Shown here: positions 20,303 through 28,852 of the stretch, piece after piece
Layout of the letters: every line of letters starts with the position of its first letter
Numbering within the stretch: the first letter of the stretch is position 1
Assembly (NCBI GenBank): GCA_016716185.1
Contig: JADJWV010000002.1
Location: 1,030,501 to 1,094,500, forward strand
Length of the DNA stretch: 64,000 bases
Origin: Saprospiraceae bacterium
Lineage (GTDB): Bacteria > Bacteroidota > Bacteroidia > Chitinophagales > Saprospiraceae
Reading direction: 5' to 3'
Notes under the pieces: generated by a model
Told to the model about the DNA's origin: nothing
Database searches by the model: none
What the model saw: only the letters and a program-made list of their open reading frames with translations
Program-made: the position numbers and the translations under genes

Positions 20303-21181
20303 TTATCTTCTTCTTCTTCTTCCTGTTGGCGGGATTATATCTTCAACACCCAAATGATGCCTTATGATGGATCTGAGCCATAGAGGAAATGGCGTTCCCA
20401 CGGGATTTGCAAAACGACCTGATTGGGTAAGCGTTGAATCAGGTAAATCGTACGAAACTCGATCAGGTGGATGGTAGGCATGAGTTGCCCAATTTTTTCT
20501 ATAATGGTAGCATCCAATGCCTTGTGCAATAACTTCGCCATTCGAGCTAGAATGTCCACGATAATGGCTTAAATAATTACTAAATTCAGTTCTGTATTGA
20601 CGAATATAAGCTTCAGCCAAATTGTATTCTCTGTCAACAAAATGCCCAATCTCATGAAGTATTGTTAATTTTACGGGTGTGGTACGATCATTAAAAGCTC
20701 TTGGGTCGATAATTATAAAGTCGTACAAATCATTTTTGATGTGGCATCTCCTGGCTCCTCCGCCAATTTTATCTTCAGTATCACTTCTTATTCTTTCTGT
20801 AATGACTAAACTTCCTGTTCTTGGGTGCCCCACTCGGAGATTAACGGGCAGTGCTGGAATGTAATTATCTGGTATTACTTGAAAGGCCTCTCTGAATTCA
20901 CTTTTTTGTTCTTCATTGAAATTGTAAAACCTAAACTCTTTGCCTCTAATTCTTTCAACTGAAAGTTCTCCCCAAATCGTATTAATCTCAGGCATATTGC
21001 TGTTTTCCCTAAGGCATAATACTTCAGAAGTATTTTGAGTATAACAACAAGCACAACCTGAAGTAATGCAATTTTCAACCAACTCTGCTGTAGATGGAGG
21101 CCTTGTACGTCTTCTAGCTTGAGCATTCATTTCAGAAATAATTGTGCACAGAAGAAAGACCATTGCGAACCAGGATTTCAT
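20303..21181 (-). CDS. Exported HExxH putative zinc metallopeptidase
   Basis: 292 residues with signal peptide MKSWFAMVFLLCTIISEMNA. A zinc-binding motif HEIGH is at residues 176-180 (context KLTILHEIGHFVDREYN). A plausible third ligand is Glu226 in SSSNGEVIAQ, which would make it a gluzincin-like peptidase. Several cysteines near the N terminus (SGCACCYTQ, residues 41-49) could form disulfides. The C terminus is five consecutive arginines after GVEDIIPPTG. No named peptidase family was recognised. It is packed between the collagen-like fibre gene (3 bases) and the barrel gene (6 bases). It could mature or release a component of the same operon, but no substrate is shown. Confidence 0.7.
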   Translation of the reverse strand: MKSWFAMVFLLCTIISEMNAQARRRTRPPSTAELVENCITSGCACCYTQNTSEVLCLRENSNMPEINTIWGELSVERIRGKEFRFYNFNEEQKSEFREAFQVIPDNYIPALPVNLRVGHPRTGSLVITERIRSDTEDKIGGGARRCHIKNDLYDFIIIDPRAFNDRTTPVKLTILHEIGHFVDREYNLAEAYIRQYRTEFSNYLSHYRGHSSSNGEVIAQGIGCYHYRKNWATHAYHPPDRVSYDLPDSTLTQSGRFANPVGTPFPLWLRSIIRHHLGVEDIIPPTGRRRRR

Positions 21182-21184
21182 CGG

Positions 21185-23242
21185 CTATTTAGTTTTTGTC
21201 AATTCAAGAATTTGTAATTCCATTTTCCGTATTTGTAACTGCTGTTCCTGTATTGCTTTTACCAATACCGGGATCAATTCGGAATAATTCATGGCATAAT
21301 GATTTGCAGTTGAGGTCCTGCCATCAGAGTTACCTTCTTTTTGTATTTGATCCGGTGTTCTTACTATTTCGGGAATGATTTTTTCCATCTCCTGTGCAAG
21401 GAATCCAAGATGTGTCTGCAGATCATCTTCAATCCAGTTGTAAGAAACCGGATTCATTTTCATGATTTTGTCGAGAGCGGAAGGCAGGGTCTGAATATTT
21501 TTCTTCAGGTTCTTGTCGGATGACTGATTCAATCCGTTTACACTCCAGATTTCGCTCCACCTGAACGCAGAGGACCCCAATTTGATGGTGTTGTGATTTT
21601 GCGGACCGAATTCATTCGTAAGTTGGAAAAAACCTAAGTATGAAGTTCCGTTCACTCCAATAGTTACGTTGTTGGTCGTTCCTTTTATGCTTCCACCATT
21701 GGATCCAAAACGCAATTCACTGGTGAGAAAGCGGGAGCCCTGATATTCTATGCCTCCTGTAATCGTACTCCATGGATTGGAATCTTTATCCGGTGCGGGT
21801 TCCCATTGTTGCAGGTTGTTCGGAAACCACTTCAGAACGTAGCCTTGATTCGGTGCCTGGGTACTCACAAACCGTCCCTGCAGTTGATTTGCATTCCAGA
21901 TAGCCAAACTGTTTTGAGCGCTGATGATATTCGAGGCAATGGTGATTCCTGTTCCGGCTGTGTAAGTCCCCGGAGGACCGGTATCTCCTTTAGGTCCTGT
22001 CGGTCCCTGGGGACCTGTTGCTCCAGTAGGACCTGTGGGTCCTTGTGGACCTGTGGGTCCTTGCGGTCCCTGAGCTCCGGCGGGCCCCTGGGGTCCGGCG
22101 GGTCCCTGGGGTCCGGTAGCACCTGTAGGACCTTCAGCTCCTTGAGGTCCAGCGGGTCCCTGAGGTCCAGCGGGCCCTTTTACACCTTCAACACCCTGAG
22201 GGCCTTGGGGTCCTTGTTCACCTTGCGGTCCGGTAGAACCAACTGGTCCAGCCGGTCCAATTGGTCCTTGTGGGCCTGCAGGTCCTTGGGGTCCCGCGGG
22301 TCCTTCGGGTCCCTGAATTTGGCCAATGGCCGTCCAATCCGTGCCATTCCATATATGGCCTGTACCTGTATCTTCCGCAATAAACATATCGCCCACATTT
22401 CCCGGGTAATTGGTATCCAAACTGTCGGCAGTGGGCACTGTGCCGATGATCATGACTCCGGCACCGTCCTCACCGGGGATGCCCTGCGGTCCTTGTGGTC
22501 CTGTAGCACCAACCGGTCCTTCGGGGCCTTGTGCACCGGGTGCTCCTGCCGGACCAGCAGGCCCTTGAATGCCTTGTTCTCCCTGCAGGCCTTGCGGGCC
22601 CTGGGCTCCCGGAAGCCCTTGTTCGCCCTGCGGTCCTTGTGGTCCTTGTGCTCCGGTGGGTCCGGCCGGACCCGGAATGCCCTGTTCGCCTTGAGGACCC
22701 TGAGGCCCCATGACACCCTGCAATCCCTGTTCACCTTGCAAACCACGTTCTCCCGTATCCCCTTTATCTCCTTTGTCTCCTTTATCGCCTTTGGTACCAG
22801 GTTCTCCCTGGTCTCCTTTGTCGCCCTTGTCTCCTTTTTCTCCCCGGGCACCCTGAGGACCGGTAGCTCCTGTAAAAGCACTGTGGTTGACAGGAGAAGA
22901 ACCAATATCATTGTAAGGTCCGTTTACCGTTTCTCCACATTGCACGGTAAGAATTTTAATGCCCGAACTCCATTGGATCGTATCGATCCGTCCGAATTCA
23001 GCGTTGCCGGATCCAACCTGTACGGATAAAAATCCGTAAGCATCCGTAACGGGTTGCTGGTTTTCGATATACAATACCGGACCATTGGCCGTTTCCTGAC
23101 TTATGATGAATTTCAGAAAAACGGTTGTGTTGGGCTGCACCTGTCCGTTGGCATCGCGCACTAACGACTGGTAGTTAAAACCCTGTGTAAAAATTTGAAA
23201 GGGTATCAGGAGCCCTAAGGTGAACATGAAAAAAATTTTCAT
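21185..23242 (-). CDS. Collagen-like fibre protein with S74 intramolecular chaperone
   Basis: 685 residues with a signal peptide (MKIFFMFTLGLLIPFQIFTQ). After a globular head of about 110 residues come two Gly-X-Y collagen-like arrays (roughly 129-270 and 314-435), rich in GPQGPAGPQG and GDKGDKGD units. They are split by a ~45-residue non-collagenous spacer (GAGVMIIGTVPTADS...). A beta-rich stalk leads to a peptidase S74 (endosialidase chaperone) domain beginning at about residue 574. Its Ser-Asp-x-x-x-Lys signature is SDKNLK, Ser575 and Lys580 being the expected autocleavage dyad. The end is a helical coiled tail (KAIQEQQLQIRKMELQIL). S74 domains trimerise fibres and cleave themselves off. 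Second gene of the operon, 2 bases after the T9SS cargo gene. Confidence 0.9.
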   Translation of the reverse strand: MKIFFMFTLGLLIPFQIFTQGFNYQSLVRDANGQVQPNTTVFLKFIISQETANGPVLYIENQQPVTDAYGFLSVQVGSGNAEFGRIDTIQWSSGIKILTVQCGETVNGPYNDIGSSPVNHSAFTGATGPQGARGEKGDKGDKGDQGEPGTKGDKGDKGDKGDTGERGLQGEQGLQGVMGPQGPQGEQGIPGPAGPTGAQGPQGPQGEQGLPGAQGPQGLQGEQGIQGPAGPAGAPGAQGPEGPVGATGPQGPQGIPGEDGAGVMIIGTVPTADSLDTNYPGNVGDMFIAEDTGTGHIWNGTDWTAIGQIQGPEGPAGPQGPAGPQGPIGPAGPVGSTGPQGEQGPQGPQGVEGVKGPAGPQGPAGPQGAEGPTGATGPQGPAGPQGPAGAQGPQGPTGPQGPTGPTGATGPQGPTGPKGDTGPPGTYTAGTGITIASNIISAQNSLAIWNANQLQGRFVSTQAPNQGYVLKWFPNNLQQWEPAPDKDSNPWSTITGGIEYQGSRFLTSELRFGSNGGSIKGTTNNVTIGVNGTSYLGFFQLTNEFGPQNHNTIKLGSSAFRWSEIWSVNGLNQSSDKNLKKNIQTLPSALDKIMKMNPVSYNWIEDDLQTHLGFLAQEMEKIIPEIVRTPDQIQKEGNSDGRTSTANHYAMNYSELIPVLVKAIQEQQLQIRKMELQILELTKTK

Positions 23243-23244
23243 AA

Positions 23245-23715
23245 TTATAATTTTACGATGATTTCAGAATGAAGAATTTTATTGTTTTTATTTATAATTT
23301 GAAGGAGGAAACAACCGGGAGCCAGTTTGGACACATCCACGATATGGGTTTGGTTCCAGGCGGCTAGTTCAACCCCAAGCATATTCAGGAGTTTGATTTT
23401 GTAATTCTGGTCTGGAGTGACAGATAAATTTATTTTGTCAGAACACGGATTTGGAAATATTTTTACTTGAAGAACGGAAAATTTATCCTGAAGGGAAGTA
23501 TTGATTTTAGGTGGAGTTAAAGGAGAATCAAAACTTAAATTACCACACGAACCATAGACCGGAGTGAGTGTGCCGGCAGACCCCTGAAAATTGAATGGAT
23601 AACATTGCCCGTTAAAATAAGAAGTGGTATTTAAACGCGACTGATTGCATTGTGCATAGGTGTCTGGTCGATGAAGGGAAGCTAATAGAAGCAGAATTAG
23701 GATAAATTTTAACAT
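23245..23715 (-). CDS. Small secreted protein with T9SS sorting domain
   Basis: 156 residues from the ATG at 23715 (an upstream start at 23778 would place 21 residues before the signal peptide). The signal peptide is MLKFILILLLLASLHRPDTYAQ. About 60 residues of unknown, cysteine-containing sequence precede a type A T9SS domain (KIFPNPCSDKINLSV ... LAPGCFLLQII). The T9SS machinery would carry it across the outer membrane and anchor or release it. It is the first gene of the six-gene minus-strand operon and so nearest its promoter, and has no other recognised domain. Confidence 0.8.
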   Translation of the reverse strand: MLKFILILLLLASLHRPDTYAQCNQSRLNTTSYFNGQCYPFNFQGSAGTLTPVYGSCGNLSFDSPLTPPKINTSLQDKFSVLQVKIFPNPCSDKINLSVTPDQNYKIKLLNMLGVELAAWNQTHIVDVSKLAPGCFLLQIINKNNKILHSEIIVKL

Positions 23716-23966
23716 GATGAAATCGTTATTTTTTGAACTCAATAATGAGTCAAATTTCCAGAGAAAGCGGTGGGTCACCTAATAATTAGTGCCACATAAA
23801 AATGGGTATGGATGTCACATGATCATGTCAAATAGCAGTGAAAGGGGAGTCGGATTCTCGTGAGCAGCTTCCGGTTGCAGGTATGGAAAATAAGTGTATG
23901 AAAAATTGTGTCCAGGATTTCCTGGAATGCGATCAGGGTCGTATAGGACAGGAATATTCCTGTAAA

Positions 23967-26900
23967 TTAAAAGTATGTTTTTTGTTTTCCGGGATTCATG
24001 ATTAGTTTGATTTGAGTACCTATATCGCCAGTTTGGATTTCAAGAGTACCTCCCAATGCCTGTGCCCTCGATTTCATATTTTTCATACCATTTCCCCGGT
24101 CTATCAAAAGGGGATCCATACCAATTCCATCATCCTGAATAATTGTAATGAAATTTTTATGATCCATGTAACATTTAAGAAGAACATGGTTGGCTTTCGA
24201 ATATTTCAGGATATTATTTACGGCTTCCTTAAAAATCAGGTAAAAATGTCTTTTCTGATCGGGATTTAAGATGATCCCCTGTGGAGGTTCGTGGATTTCA
24301 AACTTCAATTGTATATTTTTGGTTTCCAAGGTTTGAATAGTGAATTCCTGGATCTTCAGAACAACTGCCGTCAGGTTATCAAAATTGGGATTGATGCTCC
24401 ACACAATCTCCGACATGTTTTGCATGACTTCCCCGAGTTTATTTGCAATCCTCGAATACAAACTTTCATTTCCGGTTTTTAAGGATTCCAGTTCGCTCAA
24501 AATTTTTATCTGAGACAGACTGCTGCCCATGTCATCGTGGAGATCTCTTGCTATGTTATACCTGAGTTGCTCGAGTTTTTTACGTTGGATCTCGCGGTAC
24601 CTGAATAAAGAGATTAACAAGCCAGTCACCAGAAGCATAATCAAAAGACTAAACCAGATAGTTTCCCAAAAAGGTGGTTTTACATTTATGAGTAAGCGAT
24701 AAACATTCGCACTGGGTTTGCTGAAACTGTTGAATGCCCTGGCCTCCAGAATGTATGATCCCGGGCCAAGTCCTTCGAGGTTTAACTTGTTGGATTCCAT
24801 GGACTCCCATGTTAGATCTTTGGTTGCATTCTTTTCTAGATAAAATTTATACTGATACAAATGTTCCTCAGGATTGGTAAAATTTAACAAAGAAAACTGG
24901 AGTTCTAATTGGTTTTGTTGATAAGTCAAGCTAATATTTTCAAAATGCTGAGAACTTTCGAACCCGGGATGATTCTTTACAGTCATACTCACCAGTTGAA
25001 TGGTGTTTTCCGGGATATTCAGGATCTTATTAAATGGAATGATATTCAATGATTTTCTTTGACCCGCTATGAGTGACTTGCCATCTGCAGATTTAGTGAG
25101 GTATGGACAGGGTTGTTTTCCAATATTGGAATTATAAAATGTAAAAGGGGTAATCAATTGGTGAGGGATATCCAGTCTGGATACTCCAAAATCATGACTG
25201 AACCAAAGCGTTGAATCATTTTCTGCCACAAGCTGTCTGACATTGTTGATGAACTTTCCATTGTAATCGTCCAGATGTTTAAGACTTAAACTTTTTGTAT
25301 CGATTGAACCTAAAGCGATCCCGTTGAATGACGAAAGAGCAAATTTATTTCCATGGATCCATTCCAGGTCTTCCAATTGTTTCATTCTGGCAATTGCAGG
25401 AAAACAATTTTCCGAATAGAAATTAAATGTATTATCAGACAAATGGTAAGTTATTAAAACATCTTTCTTCGAATTATTCGAGTTGGAAATGGCAATTAAA
25501 TATCCATTATCCGTGATGATCGGGGTTGATACAAATTCCGAAAGCTTGGATGCTCTAAGAAGGCTGTTAAATTCTGAAATTGCTTTTATTTCCAATTCAC
25601 TTTCATCGAAATAATAGATCCCCTGATTGGTGCTAAACCAAATTTTATGATTCTGATCTTCATGGAAGCTATAGTAATATAAAGGATTTAATTGATCATT
25701 CGCTAAATTTTGAAAAAGCAGCTTTCCATTTGCGAGATTAAAACAGCTGATTCCTTTCTTTTTACTGCTGATCCAAATCCGGTTTTTTGAGTCAATGTGA
25801 AAACCGAGTATTTCGTTTTTTTCATTGCAATGTTCTCTAAATACATCAGGCCATTGAATTTGCCTGTTTGTGTTCAAATCATATTGAATAATATCCTTGT
25901 ATTGGAAATGAATATAGGCTATATGGTGATAATCAGGGCGCTGATCAAAACAGATTTTTTGAATGGAAGGATATTGGTAAAGGTCTGGGATGTGCAGAGT
26001 TTTTTGGTTAACGAATTGTTTATTCAGATCGTATTTATGCAATCCTTTGTAAGTCCCAATCCACAAGGCCTGATTTGGGACTGCCAGAAAACAGAACCCG
26101 GAACCGGCGATCTTGTATTTATCATCTGTAGATTCGCTTGCATAGCTCGTAAATGCATTATTTGATTTATTAAAAGTAAAAACCCCACTGGTTGTTCCGA
26201 GCCAAAGTAAATTGGATTCATGCTTAAAGGGTGATGGTGAAATGCTCAGCACACAATTTTGAAATTTACGAATATCCCCCCAGTGGAAAGCTTCCTGAGT
26301 TTTGTGAGCCGTATTGAATTTAATCAAGCCAAGGTTCCAGGTCCCCAGCCACAGTATAGAATCATTTTCCAAAAACGAGCAGAAGAATCCATCACTGATT
26401 TTATTTTTAGGATCATATCCTGTTCTGTGATGTATAAGAGCCTGTGGTTTTCCAGGAAAATATTCAAACAAACCATATGTACTGGTCACCCAAATGCGTC
26501 CGTCCTTACTGAACTCAATATCCAGGACATCGGGATGGGTTAAGGGATATGGAAAGGCTTGTAGTTTCGAATTAAAATCCTTGCTGAAATAGATGCCGGA
26601 TGATGTGATAATCCACAAAGTGTTAGAGCTTTGCTGGTATTTGAATTTGTGGTAATTCCTTTGTGGAGTGTTCGCTGGAAATTGCGGCCGGAAGAATTTA
26701 TTATTTTCGGTATCATAAATGTATAATTCATTATCAATGTTTAACCATAACCGGTCATGAACGTCTGCAAACATTCCCGATATATAATTTCCCGGGATAC
26801 TCTGTTTATCCGCAGGGTCGTAGCGTATAGATTTGAATGTATGACCATCATAACGTACTAAACCGGATTCAGTGCCCATGTATAAAAATCCTTTTTTGGT

Positions 26901-27161
26901 CTGTGCCAAACAGATGACTTGCGCGCTGGTGAGTCCTTCCCGGTAGCTGAAATGGTCAAATAAGATGGGATCGTTATCTGAACTTTGTGAAGCTCCTGTT
27001 GAAACGAAGACCGATGTGGTCAGCAAGCAGATAAAGCAAAAGTGAGCATGAAAACGGATCGTTGTAAGATAGTTATTCAATTTTTTTTGCTTGATGCTTG
27101 GAATAGACAATGAAAATCTGTAAGGTTGGAAACGAAGCAGACTAAAAGATCTGATCACCAA
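23967..27161 (-). CDS. Propeller-type sensor histidine kinase
   Basis: 1064 residues. A membrane or signal segment (about 38-58) is followed by a long periplasmic region of two-component-regulator beta-propeller repeats, such as LWIGTYKGLHKYD and KIWFSTNQGIYYFD. Then come a Y_Y_Y-type Ig domain (about 720-800), one membrane helix (IWFSLLIMLLVTGLLISLF), a HisKA_3 domain with ARDLHDDMGSSLSQI (phospho-acceptor His875) and a C-terminal HATPase domain (IIQDDGIGMDP). Unlike SusR-type hybrids it has no receiver or AraC domain. It is the second gene of an operon, 12 bases after its response regulator. The 251-base gap to the surface-protein operon on the same strand makes that operon a likely target. 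Confidence 0.93.
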   Translation of the reverse strand: MVIRSFSLLRFQPYRFSLSIPSIKQKKLNNYLTTIRFHAHFCFICLLTTSVFVSTGASQSSDNDPILFDHFSYREGLTSAQVICLAQTKKGFLYMGTESGLVRYDGHTFKSIRYDPADKQSIPGNYISGMFADVHDRLWLNIDNELYIYDTENNKFFRPQFPANTPQRNYHKFKYQQSSNTLWIITSSGIYFSKDFNSKLQAFPYPLTHPDVLDIEFSKDGRIWVTSTYGLFEYFPGKPQALIHHRTGYDPKNKISDGFFCSFLENDSILWLGTWNLGLIKFNTAHKTQEAFHWGDIRKFQNCVLSISPSPFKHESNLLWLGTTSGVFTFNKSNNAFTSYASESTDDKYKIAGSGFCFLAVPNQALWIGTYKGLHKYDLNKQFVNQKTLHIPDLYQYPSIQKICFDQRPDYHHIAYIHFQYKDIIQYDLNTNRQIQWPDVFREHCNEKNEILGFHIDSKNRIWISSKKKGISCFNLANGKLLFQNLANDQLNPLYYYSFHEDQNHKIWFSTNQGIYYFDESELEIKAISEFNSLLRASKLSEFVSTPIITDNGYLIAISNSNNSKKDVLITYHLSDNTFNFYSENCFPAIARMKQLEDLEWIHGNKFALSSFNGIALGSIDTKSLSLKHLDDYNGKFINNVRQLVAENDSTLWFSHDFGVSRLDIPHQLITPFTFYNSNIGKQPCPYLTKSADGKSLIAGQRKSLNIIPFNKILNIPENTIQLVSMTVKNHPGFESSQHFENISLTYQQNQLELQFSLLNFTNPEEHLYQYKFYLEKNATKDLTWESMESNKLNLEGLGPGSYILEARAFNSFSKPSANVYRLLINVKPPFWETIWFSLLIMLLVTGLLISLFRYREIQRKKLEQLRYNIARDLHDDMGSSLSQIKILSELESLKTGNESLYSRIANKLGEVMQNMSEIVWSINPNFDNLTAVVLKIQEFTIQTLETKNIQLKFEIHEPPQGIILNPDQKRHFYLIFKEAVNNILKYSKANHVLLKCYMDHKNFITIIQDDGIGMDPLLIDRGNGMKNMKSRAQALGGTLEIQTGDIGTQIKLIMNPGKQKTYF

Positions 27162-27173
27162 CTGCTGACAAAA

Positions 27174-27806
27174 TTATTGTTTTTTGTCAATAAATACTTT
27201 ATGAACGGCTTCGGTGACCGAGTGTACGTGAAGTTTTTCATAGATGCGTTTGACATAACTTCTGACTGTGTCGATGCTGAGATGGATTTCTTCTGCGACC
27301 ATTTTATAGCTGAGACCCTTGGCAAGAAAGTTTAGGACTTCAAGTTCCCTTTCTGTCAGGTTAAATGCAGAAGACGAAGTGTCTTTATTTTTGAAAGACA
27401 TATCGAGCACTTTTCTTGCAATGGATGGACTGATAGGTGCTCCTCCTTCAGCGACTTCCTTTATGCTGTTGACAAGATAGCTAAGCGAATTTTTTTTGAG
27501 AATGTAACCGGTAGCTCCCGCTTTGAGCGCTTCAAAGATCCGGTTATCGTCGTCGAAAACCGTGTTCATGATGATTTCAATTTCGGGAAAAGCCTTTTTA
27601 ACTTCCCGTGTACCTTCGATGCCTGATTTCCAGGGCATATCTATATCCATGAGAATGACCTGAGGTTGAAATGCTTTTGTATTTTCAATGATGTCAAGGC
27701 AATTCCCGAATTCTCCAGCAAGCTCGAACCCTTCGGTATTTTTAATAACAGACACCAGCACTTCTCTGAGTCCGACATTATCTTCGTAAATGGCAACTTT
27801 TAACAC
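27174..27806 (-). CDS. NarL/FixJ-family response regulator
   Basis: 210 residues: receiver domain followed by a LuxR-type HTH. The phospho-acceptor is Asp54 in ILMDIDMPWKSG, acidic residues are Glu8-Asp9, and the conserved lysine lies in GYILKKNS. The HTH starts at LTERELEVLNFLAKGLSYKM and ends in TVRSYVKRIYEKLHVHS. It is first in the operon with the propeller kinase, the usual partner of HisKA_3 kinases. The gene lies upstream of and in the same direction as the collagen/TANFOR operon, which makes local control plausible. Confidence 0.94.
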   Translation of the reverse strand: MLKVAIYEDNVGLREVLVSVIKNTEGFELAGEFGNCLDIIENTKAFQPQVILMDIDMPWKSGIEGTREVKKAFPEIEIIMNTVFDDDNRIFEALKAGATGYILKKNSLSYLVNSIKEVAEGGAPISPSIARKVLDMSFKNKDTSSSAFNLTERELEVLNFLAKGLSYKMVAEEIHLSIDTVRSYVKRIYEKLHVHSVTEAVHKVFIDKKQ

Positions 27807-28018
27807 GATGCTTTTGAAATGGTAATAATTCTCACAAAACTATATCTTAAAACAGTATGCCTGACAAGTGCAACTTTACATATTCATGTGAAAATGAGCG
27901 CTGCTGCATGTTGACCTTTTGGATGGAGTGAATATTGTGGTGGCTTAAATTAAGATCAGGAAGAAATAAGATGTCCTTGGTCTTTTTCTAACCGGTGCGG
28001 ATAACCAAAGTTCTTTAT

Positions 28019-28057
28019 AAAAAAACGGGAGCTTCAATAAATGAAACTCCCGATAAG
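28019..28057. terminator. Intrinsic terminator (strong on minus strand)
   Basis: Hairpin CGGGAGcTTC / GAAaCTCCCG (28026-28052) with a seven-base A-run at 28019-28025, which reads as a T-run on the minus strand just after the NTF2-like gene. A shorter T-run (28057-28062) follows on the plus strand. Confidence 0.8.
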
Positions 28058-28075
28058 TTTTTGACGCTAATTTAA

Positions 28076-28588
28076 TTATTGCGCAGATGCTTCTCCTGAA
28101 GCTTCTCCTTCTTTTTTCATAGGCATGGTACTCACACTCATATCTCTTACACAAACGTACTTTCCATTTCTTTTTTCGAAATAAGACATGTAATGTCCTT
28201 TATCTTGTACTTCACCTGCAGCATTGTGTTCTGTCCAGGATCCGATTTCAACAGCCATGTTGCCTTCTGCAAACAGATCTACTACAGCATATACATTGTA
28301 ATTTCCACTGGTATCGGTTGCCATTCTTTTTTGAATTCGTTCCTGAATCGCCGCTTTTCCTACTGTAGGCTCTTCATTGCGACTATGACTCACAGCATCA
28401 TCTGCGTAATAAGCCGCAACGGCTGCAGCATCTTTGGCTTTTTCTCCGGCTGCAAAAGCATCCTCCATGGCCTGGATTTCTGTTTTTAAAGCTGCCATAT
28501 CGATGGGCTTTGGAGCTTCGGCTGGGGCTGCGCATTGGAAAAATAAAACGGACATCAGTCCTAGAAAGGAAAAGATCTGATTTTTCAT
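28076..28588 (-). CDS. NTF2/SnoaL-like (DUF4440-type) lipoprotein
   Basis: 170 residues with a lipoprotein signal: MKNQIFSFLGLMSVLFFQC, lipidation expected at Cys19. The rest fits the NTF2-like cone fold of DUF4440/SnoaL proteins. An N-terminal helix contains MEDAFAAGEKAKDAAAVAAYY, then come DDAVSHSRNEEPTVGKAAIQ and C-terminal strands GHYMSYFEKRNGKYVCVRD. These domains bind small molecules or act as ketosteroid-isomerase-like enzymes; no catalytic assignment is possible here. It is a single-gene unit with its own terminator. A low-complexity Glu/Ala/Ser tail ends the protein. Confidence 0.8.
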   Translation of the reverse strand: MKNQIFSFLGLMSVLFFQCAAPAEAPKPIDMAALKTEIQAMEDAFAAGEKAKDAAAVAAYYADDAVSHSRNEEPTVGKAAIQERIQKRMATDTSGNYNVYAVVDLFAEGNMAVEIGSWTEHNAAGEVQDKGHYMSYFEKRNGKYVCVRDMSVSTMPMKKEGEASGEASAQ

Positions 28589-28852
28589 TTGATTTGAATT
28601 TGGTGAATAATTGAACGAATATAAGCCTAATTTATATAAAAAGAAATTATAAATTGAATTAACGCATGCACAGATTGCTTTTGATCTAAAAGTTAGTATT
28701 TCAATGCGCTTTTATGTTCATTTTAGGGTGAGTGCGTTAGGCTTTCGGGCTTTCAAAAATGGAGATTTGTTTAAATTCATCATATCTTACAGCCAAATTG
28801 AGGCGATCTAATTTTTTCAAACTGAATTAATTGACATTAAATTTTAAATACA

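Noticed and set aside
21806..23029. A 407-residue plus-strand open frame
   Set aside because: It is the antisense shadow of the collagen-like repeats; its Ser/Arg/Gly-rich repeats come from reversed Gly-Pro-Gln codons.
9305..23715. Operon as a prophage or contractile injection system because of the S74 tail-fibre domain
   Set aside because: No sheath, tube, baseplate, capsid, ATPase or terminase genes are present, and the products carry signal peptides.
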